Below are positions 62,336 through 64,000 of a DNA stretch of 64,000 bases, piece after piece. The notes under the pieces are model-generated. The model had not been told where the DNA came from. It ran no database searches and was given only the letters and a program-made list of their open reading frames with translations. Origin of the DNA: Acanthochlamys bracteata (lineage: Eukaryota; Streptophyta; Magnoliopsida; Pandanales; Velloziaceae). Location of the stretch: positions 4,603,270 through 4,667,269 of the forward strand of contig CM034136.1 of the NCBI GenBank assembly GCA_019914995.1, written 5' to 3'. Each line of letters begins with the position of its first letter. Position 1 is the stretch's first letter. The position numbers and the translations under genes were made by a program.

Positions 62336-64000
62336 AATCTGAAATGTTTGCAGTTTAATACAAAACAAAACCAGACAAAAACTAAAAAATCATCAAATTA
62401 ATGTAATCGAATGCTTCATATTTTTGTACCTTATGCATACAAGTGAATGCATGACGCATATTGCATACTGATTTCCTATTAAATTTTGTTCGGCAGTAAG
62501 GTAGCCAGAAGAAGTGCCGTTTTTTGAAACGGAACTGAAGCACATATGTCTGTAAGCACTTAAGAGAGAGTCTTAAACTGGCAGCTGTTACTCATTTCTT
62601 CATATTCATTTTAGTAAACTTCTTGTTGAATATGCTGCTGCCTTAAAAAGATCTCTCTCTTTTCTTAACATGTAGTGTTATTCTTTTCTGAATAACAAGG
62701 TACTGAAATGTTGTTTGGCAGATCAACTAGTGTAAATAATAAATACTCTTATTATTATTATTCTCAAGGTCTTAGCTGTTGTTGTTCAGGATAAAGTGGA
62801 CTTTTTGAGAGTGTTATTGAAGCTTTTTTTAAATGAATTGTATTTTATAGATATTCAAAATATAAGTTCTTTGTTTTATTATAAATAATAATATTATAAA
62901 ATATTATAAAAAAATTATTAAATAAAAATTAAAATAAAATATTTTATAAACGCACTGCCAAACAATTCCAAAGTAAGAATTCATGGTATTTATTCATAAT
63001 TTGTGTTGTTGTTGTTGTGTTATTAATGACAAAGCTTTTTGTGTGGATTGATTACCACTAGTTTCCACTTTTTTCTTATGGACTTCTAAACATGAAGCAT
63101 TTTCTGAATTTCTGTATACCCTTTACTTATATTACCCTTGATTTTAGTTGATAATCAGTCTATTGTCTTGTTATTGGGCACATACCTCTTACACTATAGT
63201 GTTTAGAATGTTAGATGTGATGAATTAAGAATGAATAAATTAATTTTATATTTTATAAAGATAAACTAGAAAAAAAATTAATACACTATAGAGTACTGTA
63301 ATTCATTGACTTAAGCTCAATTGTCGTGGAGTTTCTTTATAACTGTCGAAGTTAAAATAAAATAAATATTGAGAAATAAAAGTATAAAAACATTATACAT
63401 AATAAATATTTTTTATTATTTATTTTTATTTTAAAATTAAATAATTAAATTTATTTATTAATAAGATTAAAATATCTTTTATTTTATAATATTTTATTTT
63501 ATAAATATTTACAAATACCTACTTAACTCAACTTCGCAGCACAGAACTGGTTTCGTATTTTCAGTATTTTCACTTGGATACTTACGTGCAACTGTTTTGT
63601 CTTCGAGAAAGTTTTCTTTGATCCAATACCCGGTACCTTCTCTCATATGATGATCCCTTGTAGAGTGGCGAACTCTATGACCTCTGCTTCGAAACAAATT
63701 TCCTACTAAATTCATTGACATTGTTTTTTTTTTTGGCTTTGTATTTAATTTTTATTTCATGCGCAATAACTTTTTTACTATATAATAATTTTTAACTTTT
63801 AAAATATATACAAAAATTTTACGATATAAAATTTTATTATTATTTATTATTATTATTATTTTTTTGAACACATTCAATAATTTATGCAGTTTATGCTGAA
63901 GAATTTGCCAAAAGCATCTCTCGTTAGTCTACGAAAATTACAACAATGGAAAACTAGTCAGATTACTGAGAGTGCGTTTGGGATTGCGTTTTTTTAAACG
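62336..64000. other. Intergenic, AT-rich, with a probable transposon end at the window edge
   Basis: This holds the PAP16 3' UTR and then AT-rich spacer without a recognisable gene. The last 31 bases start GAGTGCGTTTGGGATTGCGT. They resemble terminal sequences of MITE-like or Harbinger-like elements and share the GAGTGCGTTT string with the left part of the PIF/Harbinger element at 23.97 kb. The rest of the element lies outside the window. Confidence 0.4.

Noticed and set aside
1-64000. CRISPR arrays, operons, riboswitches, rRNA genes
   Set aside because: None seen. The window is eukaryotic nuclear DNA and the regular repeats present (29-bp triplet, TA runs) are simple tandem repeats.

Overview
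This window is nuclear DNA from a flowering plant, most likely a eudicot. It is AT-rich, the genes have many introns, the proteins belong to plant families, and the spaces between genes hold transposon remnants and one piece of plastid DNA. I cannot name the species from the sequence alone.

Seven genes can be modelled exon by exon, each staying in frame across its splice sites except where noted. From left to right they are: (1) a hexokinase-like gene on the minus strand whose last exon(s) lie beyond the left edge, with altered catalytic motifs; (2) a ubiquitin-specific protease of the UBP24 type (minus); (3) a P-class PPR protein (minus) that carries an apparent one-base frameshift; (4) the ER enzyme GPT/ALG7, which starts N-glycan assembly (plus); (5) the U4/U6 snRNP WD40 protein PRP4, known as LACHESIS in Arabidopsis (minus); (6) a two-exon gene for a small protein of unknown function (minus); and (7) a PAP16-type purple acid phosphatase (plus). 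They are unrelated housekeeping genes with no pathway or operon logic linking them. A weaker eighth locus of unknown function lies at about 41.0-42.5 kb.

The accessory content is varied. A small, old TRIM-type LTR element sits at 7.8-8.6 kb with an intact 5-bp target duplication. A decayed two-gene PIF/Harbinger transposon fills 23.9-29.1 kb. A rearranged plastid insertion (trnA/trnI joined to ycf2) lies inside an intron of GPT. A hAT-like element at 53.08-54.32 kb carries fragments of two different host genes, an ankyrin-repeat protein and the ubiquitin-like protein UBL5/HUB1, and has a perfect 8-bp target duplication. Two fold-back elements sit side by side among TA microsatellites at 55.97-56.81 kb.

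The most notable item is the gene-capturing hAT-like element. The next most interesting are the PPR frameshift, the chimeric plastid insertion and the hexokinase-like protein with a changed catalytic site. I did not find a wholly new system of genes; the unknown small proteins at 41-42.5 kb and 49.3-51.1 kb are the best candidates for undescribed gene function.
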